A stretch of 64,000 bases of DNA from Campylobacterales bacterium (GTDB lineage Bacteria > Campylobacterota > Campylobacteria > Campylobacterales > QNZT01), in assembly GCA_027023305.1 (NCBI GenBank), contig JALVVR010000047.1:32395-96394 (forward strand). Direction: 5' to 3'. Made by a program: the position numbers and the translations under genes. Positions 1-8,849 of this stretch are shown here, piece after piece. How positions within the stretch are numbered: position 1 is the first letter of the stretch; every line of letters begins with the position of its first letter. Under the pieces are notes generated by a model, which saw only the letters and a list, made by a program, of their open reading frames with translations, was not told where the DNA came from and searched no databases.

Positions 1-1771
1 ACTCTTTTTTTGCTCTAGTTATAGCTACATATCCAAGCCGTCTCTCTTCTTCTAAGTCAGTTCCATCTCCTAAAAGTGGAAAAAATCCCTCTTCAACACC
101 TATGACAAAAAGATGCTCAAATTCTAAACCTTTCGCTGCATGAATACTCATGACAGATATATTTTTATCGTCGATTTGGTCTTGGTCACTTTGCAGGGTT
201 ATATCGTTTAAAAACTCTTCTAAAGTTGCATCAGCATGTTGCATACTAAAGTCTCTAAAAAGTCCATAAAACTCATCTATATTTGCTACCTTTTCTAGTG
301 AATCTGGAAGCAGTGAGTAGTACTCTTTTATCTTAAAAGTTTCTTCTACATCATCTATGAGTTCAAATATACTTTCTTTTTTAGCTAAGTTTTTTAGTTT
401 TTTTATAAAGTCATTTAGTGATTTAAAAGCTTTTTTTGGAAGATAGTCTTCTAGAAGTTTATTTTCATCTTTTATAAGTTTATAAACGGAGCAGTTTTTT
501 TGAAAGGCTAGAGAGTATAGTTTATCAACTGTTGCTTTTCCAATACTTCTTTTTGGGCGATTTATCACTCTTTTTAGAGAGAAGTCATCATTTGGATTTT
601 GAATAAGTCTTAGATATGAGATGATATCTTTTATCTCAGCTCTTTCATAAAACTTTAATCCTCCTACCATTTTATAAGGAATAGCCTCTTTGTTTAATCC
701 CTCTTCGATAGAACGGCTTAAGGCATTTATTCTGTAAAGTATAGCTATATCGTTTGGATTTGTTCCACTATCTATCAAAGATTTTATTTTTCTTGAGACT
801 CTGTAGCTTTCCTCTTTTTCATCTCCACTTCCAAAAATCTCTATATTTTTGCCTTCATCTTTTGTGGAGTCTAGTTTTTTATCCATTCTGTTTCTATTAA
901 ATTGTATAAGAGAGTTTGCTGCTTTTAGTATCTTTGATGTTGAACGGTAGTTTTTTGTTAGTTTTACAACTTTAGCATCTTTAAAATTTTTATCAAAATC
1001 TAAGATATTTTTGATATTTGCTCCCCTCCAACCATATATACTTTGATCATCATCTCCAACTACACAGATGTTGTTGTGAGAGGTGCAGAGTTTTTGAAGT
1101 AGTTTAAACTGCAAATCATTTGTATCTTGATACTCATCTACCATAATATATCTATATCTTTGGCTTATCGTTTTGGCTAGCTCATTATCATTATCTAAAA
1201 TCTTATAAGGCAAGGCTAATAAATCATCAAAATCAACTAAGTTGTTATCTTTTAGATACAATTCATACTTTTTATATGCAGTGGCTATGAGTTTATAGTT
1301 TGGCATCAAGGCACTACTTATAGCTTCTTCAGGTTCTATTAAGTTGTTTTTATATTTTGAGATTTCATTTGCTACTAGAGAAATAGGTAGGTTAGTTTCA
1401 AAAGCTTTTAGTATCTTTTTTTTATCATCAGTGTCTATTATCACAAATGAGTTATCACGACCTAATCTGTTCATATAGTGCTTTAAAAATATAAGTCCAA
1501 ACTTATGAAAAGTAGATAGTAAAGGTAGATGGTCAAGACTTTCACCTATAAGCGAGAAGGCTCTTTGTCTCATTTCACTTGCTGCTTTATTTGTAAAGGT
1601 AAGTGTTAGGATAGAGGATGGGAATATACCGTTTTCTATCATGTAAGCTAGTCTAGTGGTGATTGTCTTAGTCTTTCCACTACCAGCACCGGCTAAGATA
1701 AGAAGTGGACCATCTATAGTTTTGGCTGCATCTGCTTGCTCAGGGTTTAGAGTTTCGAGTATATTTTTCAT
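1..1771 (-). CDS. UvrD/Rep/PcrA-type superfamily 1 DNA helicase, C-terminus cut by window edge
   Basis: About 590 residues are visible from an ATG at 1771; the C-terminus lies beyond base 1. The superfamily 1A helicase motifs occur in order: Walker A AGAGSGKT near the N-terminus, VDEYQDTN (motif II), GDDDQSIYGWRGA (motif III), KNYRSTSKIL (motif IV), SIHAAKGLEFEHLFV (motif V) and YVAITRAKK (motif VI) close to the edge. Such enzymes unwind DNA 3' to 5' in repair and replication restart. The gene is divergent from the LysR gene at 1900. A second paralogue lies at 45463-47493, and the two differ enough to be separate family members. The exact subfamily (UvrD, Rep or PcrA) cannot be fixed without the missing C-terminal part. 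Confidence 0.93.
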   Translation of the reverse strand, partial: MKNILETLNPEQADAAKTIDGPLLILAGAGSGKTKTITTRLAYMIENGIFPSSILTLTFTNKAASEMRQRAFSLIGESLDHLPLLSTFHKFGLIFLKHYMNRLGRDNSFVIIDTDDKKKILKAFETNLPISLVANEISKYKNNLIEPEEAISSALMPNYKLIATAYKKYELYLKDNNLVDFDDLLALPYKILDNDNELAKTISQRYRYIMVDEYQDTNDLQFKLLQKLCTSHNNICVVGDDDQSIYGWRGANIKNILDFDKNFKDAKVVKLTKNYRSTSKILKAANSLIQFNRNRMDKKLDSTKDEGKNIEIFGSGDEKEESYRVSRKIKSLIDSGTNPNDIAILYRINALSRSIEEGLNKEAIPYKMVGGLKFYERAEIKDIISYLRLIQNPNDDFSLKRVINRPKRSIGKATVDKLYSLAFQKNCSVYKLIKDENKLLEDYLPKKAFKSLNDFIKKLKNLAKKESIFELIDDVEETFKIKEYYSLLPDSLEKVANIDEFYGLFRDFSMQHADATLEEFLNDITLQSDQDQIDDKNISVMSIHAAKGLEFEHLFVIGVEEGFFPLLGDGTDLEEERRLGYVAITRAKKE

Positions 1772-1899
1772 GACACTATTTTATCAAAAAAAGATTACAA
1801 GTGCCTCTAATATTATAAAATCTAATAAAAGTGAACTTTACCTTAATAAATCTTTTATTATTTTTTGTTATACTTGTGCAAAACATATAAAGGAAAGTA

Positions 1900-2805
1900 A
1901 TGCTTAAAGACTTTGCAAAATTGGAAACATTTCTAGCTATAGTTAAAGAGAGAAGTTTTTCAAAGGCTTCTAAAAAACTAGGTATTTCACAGCCAGCTGT
2001 TACTCAACAAGTAAAGTGGCTTGAAGAGTATCTTGATACCAAAATCATAGAAAGAAAGAAAAATGGTATAACACTAACAAAAAGTGGAGAAGAGCTTTAT
2101 CGAGTTGCAGTTAGGTTAAACAAGTGTGTACAAAATGTAGAAAAAGAAGTGATAAAAATCATGAACAAAGAGCTTACCTTTATCATAGGAGCTTCCTTTA
2201 CTATAGGAAATTATGTAACACCAGTTAGTTTAAAAGGTATAAAAGAAGTTATAAAAAATGATGTTTCTATTCAGATAGATTTATCTGATAAGATTTTAGA
2301 TCTTTTACAAGATAAAAAGATTGATTTAGCTTTGATAGAGTCTCCTATATTTTTAGATGGTATAATTTATAGAGAGTGGTTAGAGGATGAGTTTGTACTT
2401 TTTTCAAACAGACCTCTTCCAAAATATGTAAATCCAGAGGATTTGGATAAGTATAATTGGATATGTAGAGACGAAGAGTCTCATACTAGAAAAGTAATTG
2501 CTGATGTTTTTGATGAAGCTGGTATTGAGTGTAAAGCTTTTGATATAGAGACAACAGTATCTTCTCCTACTGCTTTGATACAAAATGTTTTAAAATCTTC
2601 AAAAGATGAAAAAGATATGCAAACTGTAGCTATTATGTCTAAAGTTGCAATAGAGGATTTTATAGAGGATAAAAAACTTTATAGTTCAAAAGTTAAAGGA
2701 TTATCTTTTAAAAGACATTTTTATCTAGCTTATCTTAAAGATAGAAAACATGACATGTATCTTGAGAAGGTAGTTGATTTTATAATGAAAAAAGATAAGC
2801 TGTAG
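1900..2805 (+). CDS. LysR-family transcriptional regulator
   Basis: This 301-residue protein has the LysR layout. The N-terminal winged helix-turn-helix covers about residues 5-62, with the recognition stretch SKASKKLGISQPAVTQQV, followed by a linker helix and a periplasmic-binding-protein-like effector domain (about 90-295). AAAGGAAAG sits just upstream of the ATG, and an extended -10-like TGTTATACT lies about 25 bases before the start. It is convergent with acs, with only six bases between the stop codons, and divergent from the helicase. LysR proteins usually regulate a neighbour and themselves, but nothing here shows the effector or target. Regulation of acs is possible but unsupported. 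Confidence 0.9.
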   Translation: MLKDFAKLETFLAIVKERSFSKASKKLGISQPAVTQQVKWLEEYLDTKIIERKKNGITLTKSGEELYRVAVRLNKCVQNVEKEVIKIMNKELTFIIGASFTIGNYVTPVSLKGIKEVIKNDVSIQIDLSDKILDLLQDKKIDLALIESPIFLDGIIYREWLEDEFVLFSNRPLPKYVNPEDLDKYNWICRDEESHTRKVIADVFDEAGIECKAFDIETTVSSPTALIQNVLKSSKDEKDMQTVAIMSKVAIEDFIEDKKLYSSKVKGLSFKRHFYLAYLKDRKHDMYLEKVVDFIMKKDKL

Positions 2806-2818
2806 GGAAACCTACAGC
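2799..2818. terminator. Bidirectional intrinsic terminator overlapping two stop codons
   Basis: GCTGTAGG, GAAA and CCTACAGC form a perfect 8-bp stem. The stop codons of the LysR gene (2803-2805) and of acs (2812-2814, minus strand) both lie within it. Read on the minus strand the stem is followed by TTATCTTTTTTT, a clear U-tract for acs. Read on the plus strand the following bases are only moderately T-rich. Confidence 0.75.
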
Positions 2819-4743
2819 AATACTTCTTTTATCTTTTCAACTATTGTTGGATCTTCTAAAGTAGATATATCTTGAGTTAACTCTTCACCTTTTGCTAAGA
2901 CTCTTAAAATTCTTCTCATAATCTTCCCACTTCTTGTTTTTGGAAGTCCAGGGACTGCTACTATATCATCAGCTTTTGCAATATTTCCTATGTCTCTTGC
3001 TAAGATTTGATTTATATGTTTATGTATATCTTCTATGTTTGCATCATCTTTAGTAACTGCATAGACAAAAATGCTCTCTCCTTTAAGTTTATGAGGAGTA
3101 CCTATAACTGCAACTTCAGCTATATGTTCATCTTCTGCGATGGCAGCTTCAAGTTCTGCAGTTCCTAGTCTATGTCCACTTACATTTATAACATCATCTA
3201 CTCTTCCTGTGATAGTTATGTAGTCATTTTCACCAACCATAGCTCCATCACCACTAAAATACACTGGCTCTCCATCTTTTACACAATCCCCAAAATATGC
3301 TTTTTTAAATCTTTCATCATCGCCCCAAATAGTTCTTATCATGCTAGGCCATGGTTTTGTGATACAAAGATAACCTTTCTCTCCTTTTGGAGTAGGTGTT
3401 CCATCTTTTTCTATAACCTCTGCATTTATCCCAGGAAGTGGAAGAGTTGCACAAGCTGGTTTTATAGGAGTAGCAAAAGGAAGTGGAGTTATCATGTGTC
3501 CTCCAGTCTCAGTTTGCCACCAAGTATCTACGATAGGGCATCTTTCTCCACCGACTTTTTGGTGATACCATTCCCATGCATGAGGATCTATAGGCTCTCC
3601 AACTGTTCCTAAAACTTTTAGAGATGATAAGTCATATTTGCTAGGTTCATCCTCTCCCATTTTATGTAAAACTCTTATAGCAGTTGGGGCTGTGTAAAAC
3701 TGACTTATCTTATGCTCTTCTATCATCTTCCAAGCTCTTCCAGCATCTGGATATGTAGGAACTCCCTCAAACATAACAGTTGTTCCACCAGCTGCCAAAG
3801 GTCCATAAACTATATAAGTGTGCCCTGTTATCCAACCTATATCAGCAGTACACCAAAAAACATCTCCCTCTTGCAGGTCAAATGTCCATTCCATAGTCAT
3901 TTGTGCCCAGAGTATATATCCAGCAGTTGAGTGTTGAACTCCTTTTGGTTTTCCTGTACTTCCACTTGTATAGAGTAAAAAGAGAGGATCTTCACTATCC
4001 ATCACTTCAAAATCACATTCTGAGCTTTGGTTAGCTATAAGTTCATTGTATTTGTGGTCTTTTTCTTTCCAATCTATATCTTCGTTGTTTCTTTGAACTA
4101 CTAAGACTGCTTCTAAGCTTTCACATCCACTTTTGGTTGCTTCATCTACTACTGGTTTTAAAAGGTATGGATTTCCTTTTCTATATGCTCCATCAGCTGT
4201 GATAACAAGTTTTGCTCCAGCATCTTCAATCCTATCTTTTAAAGCTTCTGCAGAAAATCCACCAAATACAACTGAGTGTATAGCTCCAATTCTAGCACAT
4301 GCTAGCATGGCATAAGCAGCCTCTGGGATCATAGGCATATAAAGAACAACTCTATCACCTTTTTTGATGTTAAACTCATTTTTTAAAAGATTTGCAAATT
4401 TGTTTACATTTTTGCTAAGCTCTTGATAAGTTATCTTTTGAACATCTCCACGATCTCCTTCAAAAAGGATAGCAACTTGATCTGATTTATCTTTTAAGTG
4501 TCTATCTATACATTGGTTTGAGACATTTAACTTTCCATCAACAAACCACTTGTAAAAAGGTTTGTTTGACTCATCTAAAACTTTAGAGTAAGGCTTCAGC
4601 CACTCGATTTTTTTATCAGCAAAGTTTTTCCAATACCCTTCATAATCTGTTGAGGCTTTATCTACTAGAGCATAGTATTCCTCTAGGCTCTTAATATTGG
4701 CTTTTTTTGCCAACTCTTTGTTTGGATAATATAGTTTACTCAT
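2812..4743 (-). CDS. acs: acetyl-CoA synthetase (AMP-forming)
   Basis: At 643 residues this is full length for Acs, which activates acetate to acetyl-CoA through acetyl-AMP in the cytoplasm. The adenylate-forming core motif [11 protein letters not shown] is at about 258-268, preceded by an N-terminal cap region of the Acs type. The C-terminal [11 protein letters not shown] (lysine near 607) is the catalytic lysine that is reversibly acetylated in Acs. [12 protein letters not shown] is the acetyl-pocket and ATP-binding stretch. The gene starts nine bases after rsmD ends, so the two are probably cotranscribed. It ends in a strong terminator shared with the convergent LysR gene. Confidence 0.97.
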   Translation of the reverse strand: MSKLYYPNKELAKKANIKSLEEYYALVDKASTDYEGYWKNFADKKIEWLKPYSKVLDESNKPFYKWFVDGKLNVSNQCIDRHLKDKSDQVAILFEGDRGDVQKITYQELSKNVNKFANLLKNEFNIKKGDRVVLYMPMIPEAAYAMLACARIGAIHSVVFGGFSAEALKDRIEDAGAKLVITADGAYRKGNPYLLKPVVDEATKSGCESLEAVLVVQRNNEDIDWKEKDHKYNELIANQSSECDFEVMDSEDPLFLLYTSGSTGKPKGVQHSTAGYILWAQMTMEWTFDLQEGDVFWCTADIGWITGHTYIVYGPLAAGGTTVMFEGVPTYPDAGRAWKMIEEHKISQFYTAPTAIRVLHKMGEDEPSKYDLSSLKVLGTVGEPIDPHAWEWYHQKVGGERCPIVDTWWQTETGGHMITPLPFATPIKPACATLPLPGINAEVIEKDGTPTPKGEKGYLCITKPWPSMIRTIWGDDERFKKAYFGDCVKDGEPVYFSGDGAMVGENDYITITGRVDDVINVSGHRLGTAELEAAIAEDEHIAEVAVIGTPHKLKGESIFVYAVTKDDANIEDIHKHINQILARDIGNIAKADDIVAVPGLPKTRSGKIMRRILRVLAKGEELTQDISTLEDPTIVEKIKEVLL

Positions 4744-4752
4744 GACTTCTCC

Positions 4753-5322
4753 TTATTTGTAGTAACTTAGCTTACTTTTACCAAATTTTTTTTCTTTAGT
4801 TTTTGTAAATGCACCTATAATAGCTGGAAAATCTCTGTTTGAAATATGCTCTATCGCTATCAACTCTACTTTTTCTTTTGGAGTATTTTCTATCAAATGA
4901 AGAGTTTTTTCATAAATATCTTGCATATTTTCTCTTATATCAAATGGTGGGTCAAAGTAGATAAAGGCTGGTTCATTGATGTTTTTTAAGATATTGGCAT
5001 AAAGTTCAAAACTATTTCCTAAAAAACTTTGAGCTTTACTTTCATCTATCGAAATGATATTTTTGTTTAGAGTTTTAAAAGCTAGTTTGTCTATCTCTAT
5101 AAAGTAAGCCTTTTTTGTACCTCTGCTAACTGCTTCAAGCCCCATAGTACCACTACCACCAAATACTTCAAAAAAGAGACAATCCACTATATCAAACTGA
5201 ACAGTGTTGAAGTAGGATTCTTTTAGGATCGATTTTGTGCTTCTTGTTGAGCTTAGAGGTGCTAACTCTAACTTTTTACCCTTGTATTTTCCACCCATGA
5301 TGTTTGTAAATAATTTTTTCAT
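4753..5322 (-). CDS. rsmD: 16S rRNA (guanine-N2)-methyltransferase RsmD
   Basis: This 189-residue protein has the RsmD pattern. The N-terminus contains GGKYKGKKL and TRSTKSILKESYFN, matching the family's basic start and R-P-T/S-x-x-x-K-E region. The SAM-binding loop is FEVFGGSGTMGLEAVSRG (about 50-67) and the catalytic motif is FDPPFD (about 123-128). RsmD methylates G966 of 16S rRNA using SAM. It lies immediately upstream of acs on the same strand and is divergent from the flaG operon, from which it is separated by about 80 bases. Confidence 0.93.
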   Translation of the reverse strand: MKKLFTNIMGGKYKGKKLELAPLSSTRSTKSILKESYFNTVQFDIVDCLFFEVFGGSGTMGLEAVSRGTKKAYFIEIDKLAFKTLNKNIISIDESKAQSFLGNSFELYANILKNINEPAFIYFDPPFDIRENMQDIYEKTLHLIENTPKEKVELIAIEHISNRDFPAIIGAFTKTKEKKFGKSKLSYYK

Positions 5323-5345
5323 AAATTAAATAGTAGCAAAAAAAG

Positions 5346-5372
5346 TTAAGTTTTAAGGATTTGTGCCGATAT
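5346..5372 (+). promoter_or_regulatory. Sigma-28 (FliA) promoter of the flaG-fliD-fliS operon
   Basis: TTAAGTTT (5346-5353), 11 bases, then GCCGATAT (5365-5372). This matches the FliA consensus TAAAGTTT-N11-GCCGATAA at 7 of 8 positions in each box with exact spacing. It lies 33 bases before flaG, a filament-stage gene as expected for this class. fliA itself is in the window at 59712. Confidence 0.88.
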
Positions 5373-5404
5373 TAGTAATAGAGAAAAGCTAAAGGAGTAG
5401 CAAA

Positions 5405-5764
5405 ATGATAAAAAATATTAAGATGCCTCCTACTAACTTTCATCAAAGAGGAGAGTTGAAACCTAGTAGTGAGGGAGTAAAGAGTAGAAATATTTTGCAG
5501 CAAAATATGCAGAATGAAAAAGATGTTGAAAAACAGTTAACAGGTAAGGAAACAAAACAGTTAGTTAGTGAGTTGAACGATATAAGTGATTCATTAGATA
5601 CAGACATAAAGTTTGGGTATGACAATGATTTGGCTGAAGTTTATGTAACTGTAACAGATAAACATACAGGAAAAGTTATAAGGAAACTTCCAACGGAAGA
5701 AGCTATGAAGATAAAAAAAAGTATGAAAGAGTTAGTTGGCTCTTTGTTTGATAGAAAGGTATAA
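5405..5764 (+). CDS. flaG: flagellar protein FlaG
   Basis: This 119-residue soluble protein has an unconserved, polar N-terminal half. Its C-terminal FlaG domain includes DTDIKFGYDNDLAEVYVTV and a VIRKLPTEEAMKI stretch, the most characteristic part of the family. FlaG influences filament length and is encoded directly before fliD in Campylobacter and relatives. AAAGGAG precedes the ATG. It is the first gene behind the sigma-28 promoter and is separated by two bases from fliD. Confidence 0.92.
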   Translation: MIKNIKMPPTNFHQRGELKPSSEGVKSRNILQQNMQNEKDVEKQLTGKETKQLVSELNDISDSLDTDIKFGYDNDLAEVYVTVTDKHTGKVIRKLPTEEAMKIKKSMKELVGSLFDRKV

Positions 5765-5766
5765 AG

Positions 5767-7113
5767 ATGGCATTAGGAGCACTTAGTACACTTGGACTTG
5801 GTAGTCAAGGTGTTTTGACAAATGATATTATAGATAAACTAAAAAATGCTGATAAAGCTTCTTTGATTACCCCTATAGAAACTAGACAAACAGCTATCCA
5901 AAATAAGATAGATGAAGTAGGGGCTATAAAGAAGCTGATGAGTTCACTATCAACTTCAGTTACAAATATGACTTATGATACTACTTATGAAAATATGAAA
6001 ACAGATTTGAGTGGTAGTAGTGTTAGTATTAAAACAGATGGAAAAGTTGAAAATCAGAACTTTTCTCTTGATGTAACTAAACTTGCTACTAAAGATATAT
6101 TTGAGAGCAATGATGGTTTTGCAGCAAAAGATAGTTCATTGAAATCTGGAGATATAACGATAGGAATAGGAAATGACAGTTTCAAAATAGATATAAAAGA
6201 TGGTGATACACTAGAAGATTTGGTAAAAAATATAAATAGTAATACAGATGGAAAAGTTGAAGCATCTTTGCTAAATGTAGGTGGAGATAACCCATATAAA
6301 CTTATCATAAAATCTGCCCAAACAGGAAAAGATAATCAACTTAGTATAACTCAAAATTCTGATTCATTTTCAAATGATATAGCTAGGATAGGTGATCCAG
6401 CTGAGGATGCTGAGTTTAAACTAGATGGTGTAAGTATCACTAGAAGTAGTAACAAGATAGATGATTTGGTTAAAAATGTAACTATAACTCTTGAAAAAGA
6501 GGGAAAAACAGATGTATCACTAAAAAAAGATAATACTAAGATAATAGATGGAATAAAAGATTTTGTTAAAAAATATAATGAGTTATCAAAAGTTTTGATT
6601 GGTGATACAAAATATGATAGTGAGAAAAAAACAGCTGGAATATTTCAAGGTAATAGTGAAATAAGAGGTATCATGAGAAGCTTAAGTGATATTGTTTCAA
6701 CTACTATTTCAAAAGATTCAAAAATGGCTGGAAACTTTGGATTGGATCTTCAAAGAGATGGTAGTTTGAAGTTTGATGAGAGCAAGTTTCAAAAAGCTTA
6801 TGACAGTGATGCAAATAAAACGATAGAGTTTTTTAAAGCAAGTGATGCAAGCAGTGGAATGTTCAATAAGTTAGAGAGTAAACTTTTTGATATAAATACT
6901 AGTTCAAAAGGAACAATAAAGAGTTTAAAAAAGAGTTTAGAAGATGAGAGTAAAAGAAATCAAGAGTTACAAGCAAAAGCACAAGCTAAACTTGATGCAA
7001 GATATGAGATTTTAACTAAAAAATTTGCTGCAGCTGATGCAGTTATGGGAAGACTAAATAGTAGTTCTAACACACTTCAACAGATGATTGATGCACAATT
7101 TGCAAAAAAATAG
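5767..7113 (+). CDS. fliD: flagellar filament cap protein FliD
   Basis: At 448 residues this has the FliD layout. The N-terminal D0/D1 region begins LGLGSQGVLTNDIIDKLKNA. A variable central domain of beta-rich character covers roughly 110-260. A C-terminal helical region (about 350-448) contains the coiled-coil and the terminal LNSSSNTLQQMIDAQFAKK. FliD caps the growing filament and folds newly exported flagellin. It is shorter than many FliD proteins (500-680 residues), so probably has fewer exposed domains. Its neighbours flaG and fliS confirm the call. Confidence 0.95.
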   Translation: MALGALSTLGLGSQGVLTNDIIDKLKNADKASLITPIETRQTAIQNKIDEVGAIKKLMSSLSTSVTNMTYDTTYENMKTDLSGSSVSIKTDGKVENQNFSLDVTKLATKDIFESNDGFAAKDSSLKSGDITIGIGNDSFKIDIKDGDTLEDLVKNINSNTDGKVEASLLNVGGDNPYKLIIKSAQTGKDNQLSITQNSDSFSNDIARIGDPAEDAEFKLDGVSITRSSNKIDDLVKNVTITLEKEGKTDVSLKKDNTKIIDGIKDFVKKYNELSKVLIGDTKYDSEKKTAGIFQGNSEIRGIMRSLSDIVSTTISKDSKMAGNFGLDLQRDGSLKFDESKFQKAYDSDANKTIEFFKASDASSGMFNKLESKLFDINTSSKGTIKSLKKSLEDESKRNQELQAKAQAKLDARYEILTKKFAAADAVMGRLNSSSNTLQQMIDAQFAKK

Positions 7114-7124
7114 GAGGATAACAG

Positions 7125-7514
7125 ATGACAAGAAGTAGAGCAATGAGTGCTTATTCACAAAGTCATACAGCAGTAACAGCACCAGAAAAACTTATAGAGA
7201 TGCTTTATGAAGGGCTTTTAAGATTTACTACACAAGCAAAAAGAGCTATAGAAAAAAATGATTTTGAAGCAAAAGTAAAGTGGATAAATCGTTCATCTGA
7301 TATATTTATAGAACTTCTCGATTCACTAAGCGATGATAAAACTGAGATGACAGCATATTTGGCAGGACTTTATATGCATCAAATAAAATCTTTAAATGAA
7401 GCAAATATGACAAATTCCACAAAAGAGTTAGATACTATAATCCATGTAGTAAAAGTTTTGTTAGAGACTTGGAGAGAAGAGACTGGTGTTGGAGCGATGC
7501 TTGAAGTGGCTTAA
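7125..7514 (+). CDS. fliS: flagellin export chaperone FliS
   Basis: The 129-residue, mostly helical protein begins with the FliS signature AYSQSHTAVTAPEKLIEMLYEG, a variant of the usual AYxxxxVxTASPxxLixMLYdG. FliS binds the C-terminus of flagellin in the cytoplasm and prevents premature polymerisation. GGAGGATAAC lies directly before the ATG. It follows fliD in the same operon and its 3' end overlaps the next small gene. Confidence 0.94.
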   Translation: MTRSRAMSAYSQSHTAVTAPEKLIEMLYEGLLRFTTQAKRAIEKNDFEAKVKWINRSSDIFIELLDSLSDDKTEMTAYLAGLYMHQIKSLNEANMTNSTKELDTIIHVVKVLLETWREETGVGAMLEVA

Positions 7515-7752
7515 TGATTTTAAAAGAGCAGTGATAGAAGAAGACTTTAACAGTATTGAAATTTTACTAGATGATATTCCTCAGTTTAGTGATATAAGCA
7601 GTAGTGAGTTAGCACTTGGTTTGATAAATGAAGCTAGAGAAATCATAAGCAGACAAAAAGATGATGCCTTGTCTCAAATGCAAAAAATCCAAAAAACTAA
7701 AAAGTTTGTCCAAAGCAAAGAGAGTGCTTATAGCTTGGATATGAGCAGTTGA
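7486..7752 (+). CDS. small FliT-like flagellar operon protein
   Basis: An 83-88 residue acidic, helical protein overlaps the end of fliS. Two starts are possible: GTG at 7486, or TTG at 7501 with GGAG six bases upstream. The TTG looks better served by its Shine-Dalgarno sequence. Its size, helical character (helices at about 10-25, 38-60 and 60-80) and position directly after fliS match the FliT slot of other flagellar operons, and in Campylobacter a hypothetical gene occupies the same place. FliT is the export chaperone of FliD. Sequence similarity to FliT is not clear, so the function is inferred from context. Confidence 0.7.
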   Translation: MLERCLKWLNDFKRAVIEEDFNSIEILLDDIPQFSDISSSELALGLINEAREIISRQKDDALSQMQKIQKTKKFVQSKESAYSLDMSS

Positions 7753-7753
7753 T

Positions 7754-7800
7754 AGTTAATAACTAATAGTGAATAGTGAACAGTGATAGAAATTTCACTA
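7754..7800. repeat. Left boundary repeat of the nuclease/KAP island
   Basis: The first 20 bases (7754-7773) are an inverted copy, 19 of 20 identical, of 10660-10679. The last 26 bases (7775-7800) are a perfect direct copy of 10620-10645. Inside this block TAGTGAA and TTCACTA (7774-7780 and 7794-7800) can form a hairpin. The block begins right at the stop codon region of the FliT-like gene. It marks the left edge of the segment carrying the two accessory genes. Confidence 0.75.
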
Positions 7801-8022
7801 TACTTACTTCAAAATCATAGTTAGTACCATATGTTATGGACTAATATAAAAAATAAGAAAATATGTTAGAATATGCTCTAAGTGATGTATTAAAAAATCA
7901 AAAAGTTCTTAAGTATTAAACTCATTAACATACTAATCAGTTATAGATTCCTCTAAAAAATGGTTCTTTGTATATGTATTTCTACTATAGAATTATAAGA
8001 GGAACAAGGGAAAAGGAGTTTT

Positions 8023-8721
8023 TTGAAAATATTAACATTCAACATCCAACATGGTGGAGGAACAAGAATATTAAAAATATTGGATAGTATTTTAAATCAT
8101 AATCCAGATACCATTGTATTAACAGAATTTAGGCAAAATAAAAATGCAATAATAATAAAAGAAAGCTTATATAAAAAAGGATATATTTATAGTTGTTCAT
8201 CATCTTTAGAGCAAAATAAAAATTCAGTTTTTATAGCATCTAGGTTTCATTTTATAACATCACTTTTTCCATTAGAATTAGAACAAGATACACATAGAGC
8301 AATATTTGCACAGTTTAAAAATATAAATATACTTGGTGTTTACTTTGCTCAAAAAGAATTAAAGATAAATTTATTTAACTTTATTATTGATAATTTTATT
8401 GAATTATCAAATAATAATGGTTTGATAATTGGTGATTTTAATACTGGGAACTTTTATGAAGATGAAGAACATGCTACTTTTAGTTGTACATCTGAATTCA
8501 ATAAACTTAAATCAAATGGATTAATTGATTCTTGGAGAAGTAGAAATAAAGGTATAAAAGAATTTTCTTGGTATAGTCATGCAGGTAATGGATTTCGAAT
8601 TGACCATACATTTTCTACTAAGACAATTAATGAGAGAATAAAAAAAATATATTATTCACATAAAGAAAGAGAGCAAAAAATTAGTGATCATTCAGCTATG
8701 ATAGTAGAAGTAGCTAACTAA
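8023..8721 (+). CDS. endonuclease/exonuclease/phosphatase-family protein
   Basis: This 232-residue protein starts at TTG, supported by AAAAGGAG five bases upstream. It has the full catalytic set of the EEP (DNase I/exonuclease III-like) fold: N7 in LTFNIQHG, E35 in VLTEFR, D138 and N140 in IIGDFNTG, D194-H195 in FRIDHTF and D222-H223 in SDHSAM. The family hydrolyses phosphodiester bonds in nucleic acids or phospholipids and phosphates using a metal ion. There is no signal peptide, so a cytoplasmic nucleic acid substrate is more likely. It sits 128 bases before the KAP ATPase gene inside the repeat-bracketed island. Specificity is unknown. Confidence 0.85.
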   Translation: MKILTFNIQHGGGTRILKILDSILNHNPDTIVLTEFRQNKNAIIIKESLYKKGYIYSCSSSLEQNKNSVFIASRFHFITSLFPLELEQDTHRAIFAQFKNINILGVYFAQKELKINLFNFIIDNFIELSNNNGLIIGDFNTGNFYEDEEHATFSCTSEFNKLKSNGLIDSWRSRNKGIKEFSWYSHAGNGFRIDHTFSTKTINERIKKIYYSHKEREQKISDHSAMIVEVAN

Positions 8722-8849
8722 AATATATATAGTTAAAAGGACTAAATGTGCAAATAAGAGTATACCACAAAATTAATTGTTAAAATGAATATCAAATATA
8801 TAGAATTATGGGAAATTTCAACCCAAAAAATAAATTATAAAGGTATAAA

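Noticed and set aside
1..1771. Partial helicase and 45463-47493 as duplicated copies of one gene
   Set aside because: Motif sequences differ at many positions (for example GDDDQSIYGWRGA versus GDYDQSIYGFNGA); they are distinct paralogues, as usual in this phylum.
3172..3612. Open frame of 146 codons on the plus strand inside acs
   Set aside because: It is antisense to a complete Acs protein with all motifs, has a Ser/Tyr/Phe-rich low-complexity composition typical of antisense frames and lacks a ribosome site.
7753..8022. Possible CRISPR or tandem repeat array in AT-rich repeated motifs (AGTGAATAGTGAACAGTGA)
   Set aside because: The short stutter is not regularly spaced with unique spacers and only two copies of the larger block exist; no cas genes are nearby.
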